From Darksidea phi (taxonomy: Eukaryota > Ascomycota > Dothideomycetes > Pleosporales > Lentitheciaceae), in NCBI GenBank assembly GCA_030770425.1, contig JASJFT010000005.1, positions 124,001 through 188,000 of the forward strand: 64,000 nucleotides of DNA, read 5' to 3'. This document shows positions 21,522 to 34,837 of this stretch, piece after piece. The translations under genes were made by a program, and so were the position numbers. Position 1 is the first letter of the stretch. Each line of letters opens with the position of its first letter. The notes beneath the pieces were generated by a model that was given only the letters and a program-made list of their open reading frames with translations, was not told the origin of the DNA and did not search any database.

Positions 21522-23374
21522 ATGCTCTCGCCCTTCATCCTACTGCTGGCGCTTTGCGTACAGCAAATAGAAGCTGTGGACCTAGTTGTCGATCTTGGAT
21601 ACGCCAAGTATCGCGGATCCGAGGTGGGAGGTAATGTCTCGCGCTGGGCAGGAATGCGATATGCTCGCAGTGCTTCGCGCCTAGATGGAATGCGCTTCGT
21701 AGCTCCCCAAGATCCACTCCCCGTCAAAGGCACCGTCAACGCGACTGAGGTACGATATACCATATCCCATACAGACTTTCACTGATCATGTGTTAGTTTG
21801 GCCCACTTTGCATCGGTACGGGATATACCCTCGAATTCGAGCTCGGAGGGCGTTCATCGGAGGATTGTCTGTTTGCCAATGTGTTTGCGCCTTCAAATGC
21901 CACGGTGACGAGCAAGCTACCGGTCTTTGTCTTCATTCAAGGGGGTGGTTTTGTTGTCAATGGCAACGCAAACATGAATGGCAAGGGCCTGATTGAAGCG
22001 GCCAAGGGGCAGATGGTCGTAGTCAACTTCAATTACCGTGTGGGACCGTATGGCTTTCTTTCTAGCAAACAAATCGCGGACAACTCTACACTAAGCCTGA
22101 ACAACGGCTTGAAGGATCAGCGTCAATTGCTCAAGTGGGTGAATGAGCACATCAACAAGGTCTGTAATCGTTGGATGAAGAACCGAAGAGTCCTGTATGC
22201 TGATTTAAATACAGTTCGGCGGTGATCCAGGACACGTCACCATCGGTGGTGCTAGTGCGGGTGCTGGATCTGTCGTATTACAACTTACGGCATACGGTGG
22301 CCGAAACGACGGCTTATTCCATGCAGCTGCGGCAGAATCTCCAGCCATGCCGCCCCTCCGCACCCCAGAAGAGAGCCAGTGGCAGTACGATGCCCTTTTG
22401 AAGCAGGCAGGGTGCGAGGACCTCGAATGCCTACGAACGATGGACGCCGTCAAGTTTCAGAACGCAGTCCGGACAATGAAGATGCCCTTTCCAGGGGGAA
22501 AGAGTCCCCCAATCTTCCCCTGGAACCCGACGCTGGACCACGACTTCATCAAGGACTATACGTATAATGAATTTAAGAACGACAATTTCGTCAAAGTCCC
22601 TACTATATTTGGGGACACTACGAATGAAGGTCTGGGCTTCACGCCTAAATCTGTGACCTCGATGCAGAATGCGTATGCATTCATTCGGGATCAATTTCCA
22701 AGCATGACAAGAGAAGACCAGAAACGTATCCAGGCAGCATGGAGAGGTCCACCAGACGCTAATAGGGACGCCCGTTGGCGCAACGTCGCAGCTGATATTT
22801 ACGGACACATTCGGTACCAATGTCCTTGTCTCAATGTCTCGGCCTCGTACGCCGACAATGGTACAGTCTCGACCTGGCAATACAGGTGGAACGTTGGACA
22901 GGCACTCCACGTTGCCGAACTCGGTTCTATCTGGAACAACGGGTCTACAGCTGCCGGGGTTTTCATCCACGCGTACTGGGCCTCGTTCATTAGATCATAT
23001 GACCCGAACACGCATCCCGTGCAATACTTCATTGATGGTGAGGAGGTCAAGAGTCCGGAGTGGGAGATGTTTGGCGACGAGAACGGGAAGAGGATGTTGT
23101 TCGACGATGGAAACGTGGTCAAGATGGAGGAGGTGACGGATGGGGAGTGGAATCAGTGCAATGTCATTACGGATATTGGACTGCAGATGAAACAGTAAGT
23201 CGCCTTTGTCGCCTTTGTCGCCTTTCGATGGTTGTTATGCTGGGCTAAGGAATGCGCCTGCTAACGTGTGTTAGGGTTGTCTCGGCGGGCATCCCAGTCG
23301 CCTCTCTGACGTGGGCTCCGTACATGACGTACCTCACCATCGCTTTGGGTCTTTTGCAGTGGGTTAATCCTTGA
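21522..23374 (+). CDS. Secreted type-B carboxylesterase
   Basis: Exons are 21522-21749, 21797-22159, 22215-23194 and 23275-23374 (556 residues). A signal peptide (about residues 1-18) is followed by an alpha/beta-hydrolase of the carboxylesterase/cholinesterase type. The oxyanion region is GGGF near VFIQ. The nucleophile elbow GGASAG places Ser211, with the triad completed by Glu335 (TTNEG) and His429 (ALHVAEL). The family's EDCLFANVF motif is present. All triad residues are kept, so it should be active on carboxylic esters; the substrate is unknown. A short hydrophobic C-terminal tail comes from exon 4, joined by a good 80-nt intron with CTAAC. Without that splice the protein would stop at 23198. 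The tail could be a lipid or membrane anchor. Confidence 0.88.
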
Positions 23375-24231
23375 AGCATAATATGTGGGAATCACTACCT
23401 ATACTGCAACACATGCTCGAATGCGAAAGCTGGGCACAGGCTTCACTTCGCAGTCCTCGGGACCATTGACGGCTAGATTGGGTTCGCGCTACTGAAGGTA
23501 GACGGCAAGACGCGAGAAGGACGGTGTCGATAAGACCTTGGGGAATTGAACGCCCTCGGGTCGTACGGAGTGATTTGTTTTGGATTTGTACAGTGGGAGT
23601 CTCTTTTGTAAGGCCCGCACGAAATACAGTACGGAGTGATATAGTGAAACAACGCTGCATGCTTGTGTCATGGCTGCAATTAGGCACTGCGTTTGAAGGA
23701 AGACGAAAGTCAAATAGCTCTTCCAATACAGGGTTCCGAGACGGTCCGAACGTGCCTGTATCCAAACATGACTGTCGTCAACTTGGGTCTCAGCGTATGG
23801 CTGATGTTGTGCGCGATGATACGAGATGGTGGCGCGTAAGGCTAGTATGCATCATGCATCCGGCGTCTGTGCGCGACGTGTGGCTGCAGGAACCAGCAAG
23901 GTGAACGTTTTTTGACACAACGAGACGGGCGTCGTCGCACCCAACACAAGCAAACGTCTGTCCCCGCCACATAAGTCACACCCCCGCTCAACCCGCCCAA
24001 TTGAATAGTCAGACACGGTTGCCACCCGCTTTTACGTCGTCGTCGTCGCCGTCGTGCTGTTGTAGCCGCAAACCCCAGCTTCGCCCACCCGCGCTCGCGC
24101 CGCACCGTCAGGGGCATCCGACCGCAGCGCCGTCGGCCACCGGTGGAATTGGCTGGAGACACTCCATCGACGCGTCGCCTCGTGATGCACTTGCACCCAC
24201 TCCTCCCCAGATAACCAAACAGCCCGGTGCC
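23375..24231 (+). other. Intergenic: esterase 3' UTR and DOCK promoter
   Basis: No supported gene. The frame of the DOCK gene is open from about 24001 without an ATG. A 330-residue antisense ORF spanning 23842-24834 is a shadow of GC-rich DOCK coding sequence. Confidence 0.45.
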
Positions 24232-27200
24232 ATGCCTGGCTGGAGACCACTCCCGCGGATCGCCTTCGCAATATGCACATACCCCTTCCAGCCCTCGTCG
24301 CCCGCCGACCTGCCCCTCGAGATTGGCGATGAGCTGTACATCATCGAGCAGGGCGGCAAGGACGGCTCGTGGTACCGCGGCTACTTGGTTGCGCCGCCCT
24401 CGCTGCTGGCGGGCCTGACCAGCGTCAAGGGACAGACGCTCGAGGCACGCGTGTTCTCTGGCATCTTCCCCCGGTGCTGTGTCGAGGTGCGCGAGGTGCT
24501 GGGCGAGGGCAAGAACACACCAACCCCTCCAGACGGGCCCGACAAGTTGCCCTCGTCGCGCGGCAGCCATGGCGAACACGGCACCAACGGCGTCCTCACC
24601 CCGACCGAAAGCACAAGTACTACGTCGCCCGCCGGGAAGGGGACTGCCTCCCACGCCAAAAGGGCCTCCAAGTCCGACACCGTTCCTGCCCTCCCGACCT
24701 CTGTGTCCCGCCCGCTGTCGCGCCGACGCTCGACCAAGAAACGCACCAGCAGCGCTGCCTCGCAGTGGACAGCCCGGTCTGACCATCTCCAGCAACTCGC
24801 ACTGCCGCTGTCCCCCGTCTCTGCCCTTTCCCACGACCCTACGGGCCCCCGACCGCCTGCGCCGGTCCCTATGCTCAAAATTGGCGACGAGACGCCAACC
24901 TCAGCTCAGGAGCCATTGGTCGACGAGATCGCGTCCTGTCTACGAGAATGGCACTCGACAAAGCTACACGAGCTTCTGCTAGCAAGGCGGTACAGCGCGT
25001 TGGACAAGATGTCGGCCGTGGTGCAGCGCTTGGACACGGCGCGGCGACAGCTTCTGCACAAGGTTCTGACGGCAAAAGAGCTGGAAAACGTGCGCGAGGC
25101 AACTGTTTGGGACTTAGTGGCAGGGAACAAGATGCTTTGTGGAGATGTCATTGTGCGCAGTCCCTCGCAGCGCGGCCGGATACTGACAGGAGACGATTCA
25201 GCTATTGAGATTACGAAACTGCAGTCCATGATGAGCTTGTTGGACGGTCGCCCGGTCCCCCATGTCGACGAGCACAAGCTACACCACCTGTATGTGAACT
25301 TGAAACAGGTGCTAGGCGACGTGGTACAGGGTGCCGCCCAAGTAAGCATGCACCTGTGTCTCAAAACACCCGGCTCAGCACCAATGCCACTTTCGGAAGC
25401 CTACTCGTTCGATCTCACGGCCCGTGATGGCACGCCCGTGTCTTTGACGGGTGATAAGCTAAAATCGCTGTTTGTGGACCTGAGTTCGACAGACATCGGA
25501 GAAGGCGCGGGCTCCGGATCTAGCCTCTACCTCATCTTCAAACTGCTCATCAATGAGCCAGCGCGCATCGTTCCAATAACAGAAAAGCACACTCCACGAG
25601 AGAGCACCCCAGGGAACACACCGGGGATACAGCCTTCGCAGTTTGGCAGCATCAAAAACGGAAGGCGCAGCGTGATGTTTGGTTCAAAACGCAAGGCATC
25701 AAATCAATCAAGTACCAGCTCCACCGACGTACGGGCTCCAAGTGTCGACGCAAGTCGAACCTTGAACCACGATGAGCGACCGGGGTCAGCAAGTGTTACT
25801 AAACCCAGGTCTGGTTCCAAGGGCGAGAAAATGCTGAAAAGAGTAGTCGGGCTTGGTGTTGTCCGTGTCGATCAGCTCATGCAAACGCAGTCAGAGACGG
25901 ATCAGAACGTCACCATATGGTCCCTTCCGGGACCTCTAGACGAGGTGTCCGAAGAGGATGTTGGCTGGGACGACTTTTTGGGCGAGATATATCCAAGCAC
26001 CAACGGTAAATATAAAAAACATGGCCAGGTCAGTCGCGTTACAGTGCATCTGAAGGCTTTTGCACACCCTGATGCGGAGAGTCTCGTGGAGAAGACACCA
26101 ACTTTGCTTCACAACATCAAACAAACCCGGAAAATTGGTTTCTCAGGCGCCCCGACTAAACCTCGGAGTGACATTTACCTTACGCTGTGCGAAGCCTTCC
26201 TCCCGAAGAATGCCTTCCTTGCGCATCCCAAAACTGGAACGATCCCCCTCGCGCAGACCACTCCCATGAGCAACCTGCAATTGACGATTGAAGTCCGCAC
26301 ATCCAACGGAGATCGAATTGAAGGATGTATTTACCCGTCAACCAATAGTGTAGGACACACAGCATGGCGAACCACCGCCGTAGAAAGAGGCGAGAAGTGG
26401 AATTTGACGGTACGCCTTGCTATCAAACCGGAAGACGTTCCTGGGTCACACATTGTTATGAGCGTAGCGGATGCCCCAGGATTCCCTTTCGCCTTGTGCT
26501 GGATGCCTCTGTGGAACCAGGATGCGTTTGCGCGAGATGGCGATCACTCCTTGTCGCTCTACCGCTACGACGAATACACGTCAAGTGTGATTGCTGGAAA
26601 AGGTGCATATCTCGGACTTCCGTGGAGCGCGAGGAAGAAAGATGAGCAGGTTATGGGGCCTGTAGCATCACTGCACTTGCGCACTTACCTTTGCAGCACA
26701 AAGTACTCGCAAGATCCAAATCTGCTCGGCCTCTTGAAATGGCGGGATCAAGCAGGCGGTGAACTAGTTGGACTGCTGAAAAGGTTCCCTTTCGTTCCGG
26801 AGATCGAGATCGTTAAGCTCTTAAACGAGGTTTTCGACGCGTTGTTCGAGATTCTTGTCGAATACGCCGGCAGTGATGAGTACGAAGACTTGTTGTTCAA
26901 TGCGTTGGTCATTGTTCTCGGTATTGTGCATGACCGTCGCTTCAATCTGGGCCCTCTGGTCGACCAATATGCCGAGACAAGATTCAAGTACCCCTTCGCC
27001 ACTGCATGTCTAGTACGGAGCTACACTCGACTCCTAACGAATCCTTCGGATCCAGAGTCTTCGCGGCGATTACGGGCAACATTCAAGGTTGGTAGGCACA
27101 TCCTGAAGTTCATTATGAATGCGCGACAACAGCAAAAGGAGAAGGAAGCGGGCATTGGAATCACCAGCCGACAACCTACTTTCACGAAAGACCTGCACGC

Positions 27201-30200
27201 TATCTTCAAATCACTGGAGCTGTTGATGACGAACACTTCGCCTGTGCTGATTGGGACTAAGACGATTCTGGTTCAGAATTTCCACACTTGGCTTCCAGAA
27301 CTGGCCTCGTCCATGTCTCCTACAGAGATTTTAAACCTGACGTCGAGCTTTATCGAAGCATGCTCCTCCGCTCAAGGCAAGCTGATACTCTACAAGCTGT
27401 TGTTGATTCAACACATCGCGGGTTTAGAGATTTTCAAATCTCCGGAGACTCGCAGAGTTCTCCTTGCGAGCACGGTGAAATGGCTCGGACCACACTGGGG
27501 CAAGATTGATACAGTTACTGACCAATGGAAAGACCAAGTGCGACTTTGCTGCTCCGTGGTTGCTTTCCAGGTGGAAGAGCTTGGAGAACAAGCTTGTGAC
27601 TATATTCCGAAGTTGGTGGATTCCTACCGAGCAATACAGGCTACATCTCGACCGAAAAAGAAGACTCTATCACTGCTGTTTCCTACGTCCTATCCGTTTC
27701 CCACGAGACCAACCACAACCGAGGCAGCGTTTGACGAAGCTTTGATCGAGATATCGGCCGTTTTGGCCGCCATGACTAGCCTCCCGACGTTCATTCATCT
27801 AGACCGGCCAATGGATGAGGTTTCAGAGTTTTTGCTCTCTACCCTCCAGGTCTACATATCGATCCTTGACTGTGAGGCTTTCCCGAGCTCATGGCTTAGC
27901 GTGCACATCTTCCATCACAAAGCTACGATGCGGACGCTAGAGAAACTTTCTGGTGTTATGATAGATTCCTTCCTCCCGCATCCCGACGAGGCGGATCAGT
28001 TCAATACCAATCTTTGGCGGGCATTTTTCGATGCTCTGCTAAAGCTAGTCGGTAGCGATGCACTTGCTTTGGAAACGTTCCCAGAACAAAAAAGGCGGGC
28101 AGTATGGAAGGTTGCAGGGGACGTTCGAGAGCTAGGAGCGGACCTCCTTCAGCGCAGCTGGGAAGCCATCGGATGGGAAACTAGCCCAGAAGACAAGAAG
28201 GAGTTCGGACTGGAGAAGATGGGCGGCTTCCAAGTTCAATACGTCCCTAGTCTAGTCGCTCCCATTGTTGAGCTTTGTCTCAGTGTTCACGAAGGCCTGC
28301 GAAGCGTCGCGATCGAGGTGTTACAAACCATGATTGTCAGTGAATGGACTTTGAGCCAGGATTTGTCTTTGATCCAGGCAGAGATGATTGATTGCTTGGA
28401 CCATCTCTTCAAGTCCAAACATCTCACTGAGGCCGTGATGCAAAAGCACTTCATTCAGGAACTTATCGACCTATTCGAACCTCTGGCTCAGGCTCCAGAC
28501 GAAGCCTTACTTACCGCAGTCAAGGACCTCATCACCACCGTCGACGAATTACTAGACCTCCTTGTCGCTGTCTACAGTACAGAAGCTGCCGGTGAAGTGT
28601 TCCATATCATGGACACACTGCATTTGATGGAATTCCTCAAGGATATGCAAAAAGAGGACATTTACATACGCTACGTTCACCAGCTAGTGGACCTTCAGAC
28701 GGAGGCGCAGAACTATACCGAAGCTGGTCTGGCTCTTCGACTCCATGCTGAGCTTTACGAATGGGATCCCACAGCCGTTGTCAACCCCCTAACTGATCCG
28801 AACTTTCCAGCACAGACGTCATTCGAGCGGAAGGAGCAATTGTACTTCCAAATGATTGAGAACTATGAAAATGGTCAGTCATGGGATAATGCGCTAGGCA
28901 CGTATATGGAGCTCGCAACTCAGTACGAACACAACATCTTCGACTTTGCGAAACTAGCCAGGGCACAGCATGCTATGGCGAAGATCTACGAGAGCATTGC
29001 TAAAGGCGACAAGCCCAATCCGCGATATTTCCGCGTTGTCTACAAGGGCTTGGGCTTTCCTGTGGGCCTGCGCGATAAACATTTCATTTTCGAAGGATCT
29101 CCAAACGATCGCTTGGCTACGTTTACAGATCGTATGCAACAACAGCATCCTTCGGCTCAGGTTTTGACTGCTGGAACCGAGCAGGATGTTGAAGGCCAAT
29201 ACCTGCAGATTTTTCCCGTCAGTGCTCAGAAAGATCTAGCGCACCCTATCTACCAACGAGCCAAGGTTGCGCAGTCCATCAGGGATTATTACTTGCTTTC
29301 GAGGCCTTCGCATTTCACGACGGCGTCACGCCGCACAGCAACCGAAGGTTCTTCTCAAGAGGTCACAGTCGAAAAGACTGTGTATACGACCGCGGAAAGC
29401 TTTCCTACTATCTTGCGAAGAAGCGAAATCTTGGCTGTGGGCAACGTTACGCTAACGCCTCTTCAAACTGCTATTGAGCGCACGACTCGGAAGACCGTGG
29501 AACTTGTCGCCTTGGAGAAGAGAGTCTCAGATGGGGATGACACTGCTTTCACAACCCTTACCCAGGAGCTAATGTTCGCTGTCGACACGTCTCAAGAGAC
29601 AAGTGTAGCTAACTACCATGATTTGCTACCCAAGCCACTGCGGACTTCGATAGACTCCGCCGAAGAGATGGAAACGCCTCGCCCATCGAACGCATTAGAG
29701 AACGCGCTCAAGGTTGCGCTGATTGACTACGCTCTTGTCATTCGACGGTGTCTAACACTATACACAAGGCCTGCTCAACAAGCCACCAAAGCAGATCTTG
29801 CACAGCGTACGCAATCAGCTTACATGAACATACTTTCAAGCTAATAACTCACAGGTCTTGAAGTGGCCTTTGCCGACGAAATGGCAAGCCTTCTGCCTGT
29901 TCCATATTCGCAACCACTGCGCTCGCCGACGGACTCGTGGCTCGCTGCGGCCGCCTCTCCGTCACGAGTGGCAAGCCCGGTGCCTACAACCACCACACCC
30001 CAAGTCAATGGTACCACAAGAACTCCGCCCCCGGCTGAAACAAGGCCAGTCCGACAGGACAAGAAAAGACTGAGCCTTTCCTTCTTCACCAAGGGCGACA
30101 TCTCTACAGAAAAAGAACGCAAACCCGAAAAGCACGCCACAGAAGATCACCTTGACACGGCATCAACCACAACCTCGTCGCGCAGCCGCAGCAAAGATAC

Positions 30201-30486
30201 TGCAAAGAACCGTCTAAGTTTCCTAGCATCAACGTCCCCGCCACCTGAAGCATTGCCATCTTTTCCGCACTCGACGAGTCAGCACAGCCTCGCTCTTGCG
30301 CATAGTCGTGCGCAAAGCATCGATGGGAGACCGGTCACCAGTAAGAGTGGGAAAAGTGAAAAGTCTGAGGATAAGAAGGGGACTGGGAGCAGTGTGAAGA
30401 AGAGATTGAGTCTGATGAGAATTGGGAAGAAAAGTAGTAAAAGTAGTGTTAAGAGTCGTGTTGATAATACCCTGGTGGAAGAGTAA
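24232..30486 (+). CDS. DCK1: DOCK-family guanine nucleotide exchange factor
   Basis: Exon 1 is 24232-29806 and exon 2 is 29855-30486, joined by a 48-nt intron, giving 2068 residues. An N-terminal SH3-like domain (residues 7-90, AICTYPFQP, WYRGYL) is followed by a Ser/Pro-rich linker, a DHR1/C2-type domain from about 643 (SDIYLTLCEAF), a long helical middle region, and a DHR2 exchange domain at about 1500-1800 (LRLHAELYEWDP, YFRVVYKGLGFP, FTDRMQQQHPSA, PLQTAIERTT). The C-terminal 210 residues are disordered, basic and Pro/Ser-rich. DOCK proteins activate Rac/Cdc42-type GTPases at membranes, and yeast Dck1 works with Lmo1 on Rho5. In filamentous fungi a role in polarity and Rac signalling is inferred. 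Without the splice the frame stops at 29844. The first ATG of the frame is 24232. Confidence 0.93.
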
Positions 30487-30938
30487 TGGTGCGTAGAGGT
30501 GTGTTTGGTTCTACCTTTTTGATTCGCTGAGGCCCTACGAGGCCCTAATTGTTTGGATATACATATCTGTTGGGAGACTAGGTTAGAGCGTGCTAGGCAC
30601 CACGTTTTGGGGGCATGATGTGTATGTCTTGGATCTTTCTGTTCAGCATGGAGCAGGTGGATGTGGCTTGTTCGATGTCAAATGGGTTACCGCTGCGCGA
30701 GCGAAGCGTTTTGTTTATAAATACGTTCAAATGTTGGCTGCGGTGGGCGGTTGGCCGTTGTATTTATACCCTAGGTCCTCAACGAGAGGCTTCCAAAATA
30801 GATGGATGGTTCGCGCTTCACACTATTGCTCGTGATACACTATGCACGGACCCGGACTTGCGGCGGGGCAGGGTCACCTCACCGCCCTGGCACAATTTTT
30901 TGTGTGCGCCAACTTTCGGACGCGTGCAGAACTCGACC
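30487..30938 (+). other. Intergenic: DOCK 3' UTR and RRP12 promoter
   Basis: About 450 bp. The frame of RRP12 exon 1 is open back to 30615, but that peptide is not conserved-looking and includes probable promoter DNA. A Phe/Tyr-rich stretch with ttgtttataaatacg at about 30710-30725 may include a TATA element. Confidence 0.4.
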
Positions 30939-33900
30939 ATGTCGGTACGAAACGGATTGCCCGCCATGTCGCTTGAGGAGAGGCTGAGCAAGCTGCGGGA
31001 CTCGCCAAAGCTGCAGAACCAGCAGCAGGTAATTGATCTTGTCGAACTAGGGTTAACTTTCGCTCGCTAATTCGACCCAGAATGCCGTCGTGCTCGCCGC
31101 AATTGAAGACACACTCAAACAGCAAAACTCAGCATTCACACCCACCGCATATTTCGCCGCGCTGCTCTCGCTGCTCGGGCACCAAGTCTCGAGCCAAGGA
31201 ATAGCAAACAAAGAGACGGCCACATCGGTCATCTATCTGCTCCATCTTGTCACGCCGCATGTCCCCGCGCCGCTGCTACGATCGAAATTCTCAGACATCC
31301 TCACAAGCCTTGCCCCCCCGCTAACACATGCTGACGCCGAAGCGCCACTCCTCCGATCGTCGATTGGATGCCTCGAGTCGCTCCTCGTCGTACAAGATGC
31401 GCGCGCCTGGGAGCTTCCACAAACGCAGGTTAGCCCGCGGCGGGCAGTCGCCGGTCTTTTGCAAATAGCGGTAGACCAGAGGCCGAAAGTGAGGAAGAGG
31501 GCACAAGATGCGCTTGCGACAGTGTTGGCGAATCCGCCGCCGAGCCCGTCGTTGGATCACCCGGCTGCGGACATGTGCGCCGAGACAGCGCTGAAGATGC
31601 TGCAGGATATCGCCGAAGCAGCGGGAAAAACGAAGAAGCTCAAGGGTCATAGGAACGACCAGGCCAGTGAGCCGGGACTCATCCATGCGCTACAGTTGAT
31701 CAAGACGATTGCAACCTCGTCTGGAGGCTGGCCCAGCCGGAAGATCGACCTTCTTTGCGAGTTGCTTCTGAGTATTTCCAAGTCCAGTAGTGAATACCTT
31801 ACAATGGCCGCGTTCGAGATCTTCGAGGTCATATTTGCCGGCATGGTTGCTGACGAAGTCGCCTCCGCGAAGCTTCCTCGTCTTTTAGAAGTCATTGGCG
31901 AGCTCCAGCCATCGAGAAACGATACACAGCTACTTCCTCCATGGATAGCAGTACTCTCAAGAGGCTACGAAATCTCGGCTCAGATCGAACCCGAAGACAC
32001 CTTCGCGAAAATGCCAGAGCTTTTCAATATGGTATCCGGGTTCCTTCAATCTCCATCACACAATATTCGCATTTCCGCTTCCGAATGTTTGATTTCCTTC
32101 CTCGCGAACCTCATTCCCGACCGCGTTATTCTAGACCCCTCTATATACGACGAGAAGATCTTGGAGAAAATTGCGAAAACAGCACAAGATCTTTTGAGTG
32201 TTAAATATCAGGCAGCGTGGATGGAGGTGTTCAGTATGCTGTGCGCTATGTTTGAGGCCCTACGGTGGCGCTCGGATCCGATACTCAAGCCCGTGTTGAG
32301 AGTGGTTGGAGAACTGAGGGGCGCCGATACGTTTGCCGGGAAGAAAGAGGCAGACGCAGTCATCTCAAGAGCAATAGGCGCCCTGGGCCCGGACATTGTG
32401 CTGGAAGTGCTTCCCCTGAATCTGCCGAGACCACCTCCCGGTCAGCAGGGTAGGGTTTGGATGCTACCGCTTCTCCGTGACTCGGTTCACAACACGAAGC
32501 TTGCGCACTTCAGAAGCGAGATGGTGCCACTCAGCGAGACCCTCTTCCAGAGAGTTATCGACCACGGCAACAAGGAGAAGACGATGGAGATAAAGGTGTT
32601 TGAGACTGTGGTTCATCAAATTTGGTCCATATTGCCCGGCTACTGCGACTTGCCCCTGGACCTCACTGATGCATTCGATCAAAACTTTGCCGAGATGCTG
32701 GCGAACCTTCTGTACAGCCAGGCAGATCTACGGACCGATGTGTGCCGAGCGCTCCAGCATTTAGTCGATAGCAACAAGGCCATTGTTGAGCTTGAGGGCG
32801 AAGAGGACCTAATGATACAAGCTCGGATCTCAAAAGCGCAGGCGAAGGAGAACCTCGAGTATCTGGCCGGCTTCGCGAGCAATATGCTTGCGGTGTTGTT
32901 CAATGTCTATAGTCAGACTCTGCCACAGTACAGGGGCACAATTCTCAGAACCGTCAACGCTTACTTGGGAATTATCCCTGAGAAGGTAAGCCTACGTTTA
33001 CATTGTCGACCTAGAGTGGCGTGTTAACAAGAATACGTAGGAGCTTATGGAGACTTTCGAGCGTGTTGCGACAAACCTCGAAGCAGCACTACTGAAGACG
33101 GGCTCCCAGACACAAGCCGACAAGCAAAAGCAGGACATGCCACAGAGCAAGATGCCACCCATGAGCCACACGCTCATGGATCTGATCATTACTATCGCTC
33201 TTTATCTTCCGCGGGACAGTTACACTTCGCTCTTCAAGATGGCCTCGGTTCTTATCAACAAGGGTGATGACCCGCAACTTCAAAAGAAGGCATACAAGCT
33301 CATCCCAAGGCTTGCAGAATCGGAAATCGGCGAACAAGCATTGCAAATCCGGAATGGGGAGCTCCAGCAGCTTCTTTTCCAAAGTGCGGAGCAGGCTTCT
33401 AAACCTGCAAGGAGAGATCGGTTGCTGGCTTTGTCCAAAATCATTGAGTTTCTGCCACAGACGGATCTGCACTTCATTCCTTCGATTCTTTCTGAAGTTG
33501 TTATTTCGGCAAAGGAGGTGAACCAAAAGGCACGAGAAGCAGCTTACGATCTCCTCGTCGCTATGGGCGAGAAAATGGCCCAAGGTGGCACTGTGCTGCA
33601 GAACAAGGTCCCAAACATGCCCGCAGACGCACCCTCAGTGGAAGCCTCGCTCGAAGAGTACTTTACCATGGTGTCTGCGGGTCTGGCCGCTTCCACACCA
33701 CATATGGTCTCAGCCTCCATTACCGCCGTCACTCGGATCTTGTACGAGTTCCATACGCGAATATCGAAAGAAACAATACAGAATCTGCTCGAGCTCATGG
33801 ACATCTTCTTACAAAACCCTAATCGCGAGATTGTGCGCAGCGTCCTAGGCTTTGTCAAAGTTGAAGTAGTATCTCTGCCGGAATCACTCGTCCGACCACG

Positions 33901-34837
33901 TCTCCACAAACTAATCTCGAATCTCATGGTCTGGAGTCACGAACACAAGGCACACTTTAAAGCTAAAGTGAAGCACATTGTTGAGCGCATGATCCGCAAG
34001 TTTGGTGTCGAGGACGTGGAACGAGCATGTCCGGCTGAAGACCGGAAACTCATTACGAATATTAGGAAGACGCGTGAGCACCAAAAGAAGAAGAAACTGC
34101 AGGCTGCAGAAGAGGGCGAAGAGCATGCAGAACGGCCAAAGGGCAAATTTGAAAGCGAATACGATCAAGCTGTGTACGGTAGTGAGAGCGAAGAGAGTGA
34201 AGGGGATTCAGAGGACGAATTTGTTAAGAGCCAAAGTCGACAGCGGGCTGGCAAGGCAAAGAGTGGACAAATGTACATCGTTGAAGATGACGACGAGCCT
34301 TTGGATCTACTATCCAAACGCGCACTCGGCAACATCTCGACCACCAAACCTCTCCGACGACGAGAAGTTCCGCGGAAGATAACCAAAGCGCGAACAAACG
34401 AAGATGGAAAACTCGTGCTCGGTGATTCCGAAGACGAGGTTGACAGTACCGTCCGCTCGAGCAAGAAAGCAAGCAAGCATACATCAGTTCCCACAGAAGA
34501 AGTTGAAGATGTCGTAATGGAGGTCGACCAGGATGAGATATCACTCGAGGCAGGCATCAATGCATATGTCGATGCTATTCGTGGACGTGATGCGGCGCAG
34601 CGTGGACAAAAGGGCAAGCTCAAATTTAGTAACAAGAAGAGACAGGAGGATCATGAGATGGACGTTGATGACGAGGGTGGAAAAGAACCGAAAAGAGCAA
34701 AGAGCGGAAGTGGGGTAGGGAGAGGTGGGAGGAAAGGGTTGGGTGTGCAGAAGGGAAGTGGTGGCGGTAAGGGAAATGGGAGGGTAGAGAAAGGGAGGAG
34801 TCCCAGGGGCAGAGGGAAATGGATTGGGTCACGGTAG
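30939..34837 (+). CDS. RRP12: Ribosomal RNA processing / export factor Rrp12
   Basis: Exons are 30939-31028, 31081-32985 and 33041-34837 (1263 residues). Most of the protein is a HEAT/ARM-type helical solenoid with the NUC173 domain of Rrp12 in the first half, including LRSSIGCLESLL and RPKVRKRAQDAL. The end is acidic and then basic (DSEDEF, DEPLDLLSKRALGNIS, a Gly/Arg/Lys-rich tail), a layout typical of Rrp12. Rrp12 is a nucleolar and nucleoplasmic karyopherin-like protein needed for export of both ribosomal subunits and for late pre-rRNA processing. The LLSKRALGNIS motif is diagnostic. An ATG at 30966 is an alternative start. Introns are 52 and 55 nt. Confidence 0.93.

Noticed and set aside
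23842..24834. 330-residue minus-strand ORF
   Set aside because: It overlaps the N-terminal coding part of the DOCK gene in antisense. Its Gly/Arg-rich composition mirrors GC-rich sense codons and no domain is recognisable.
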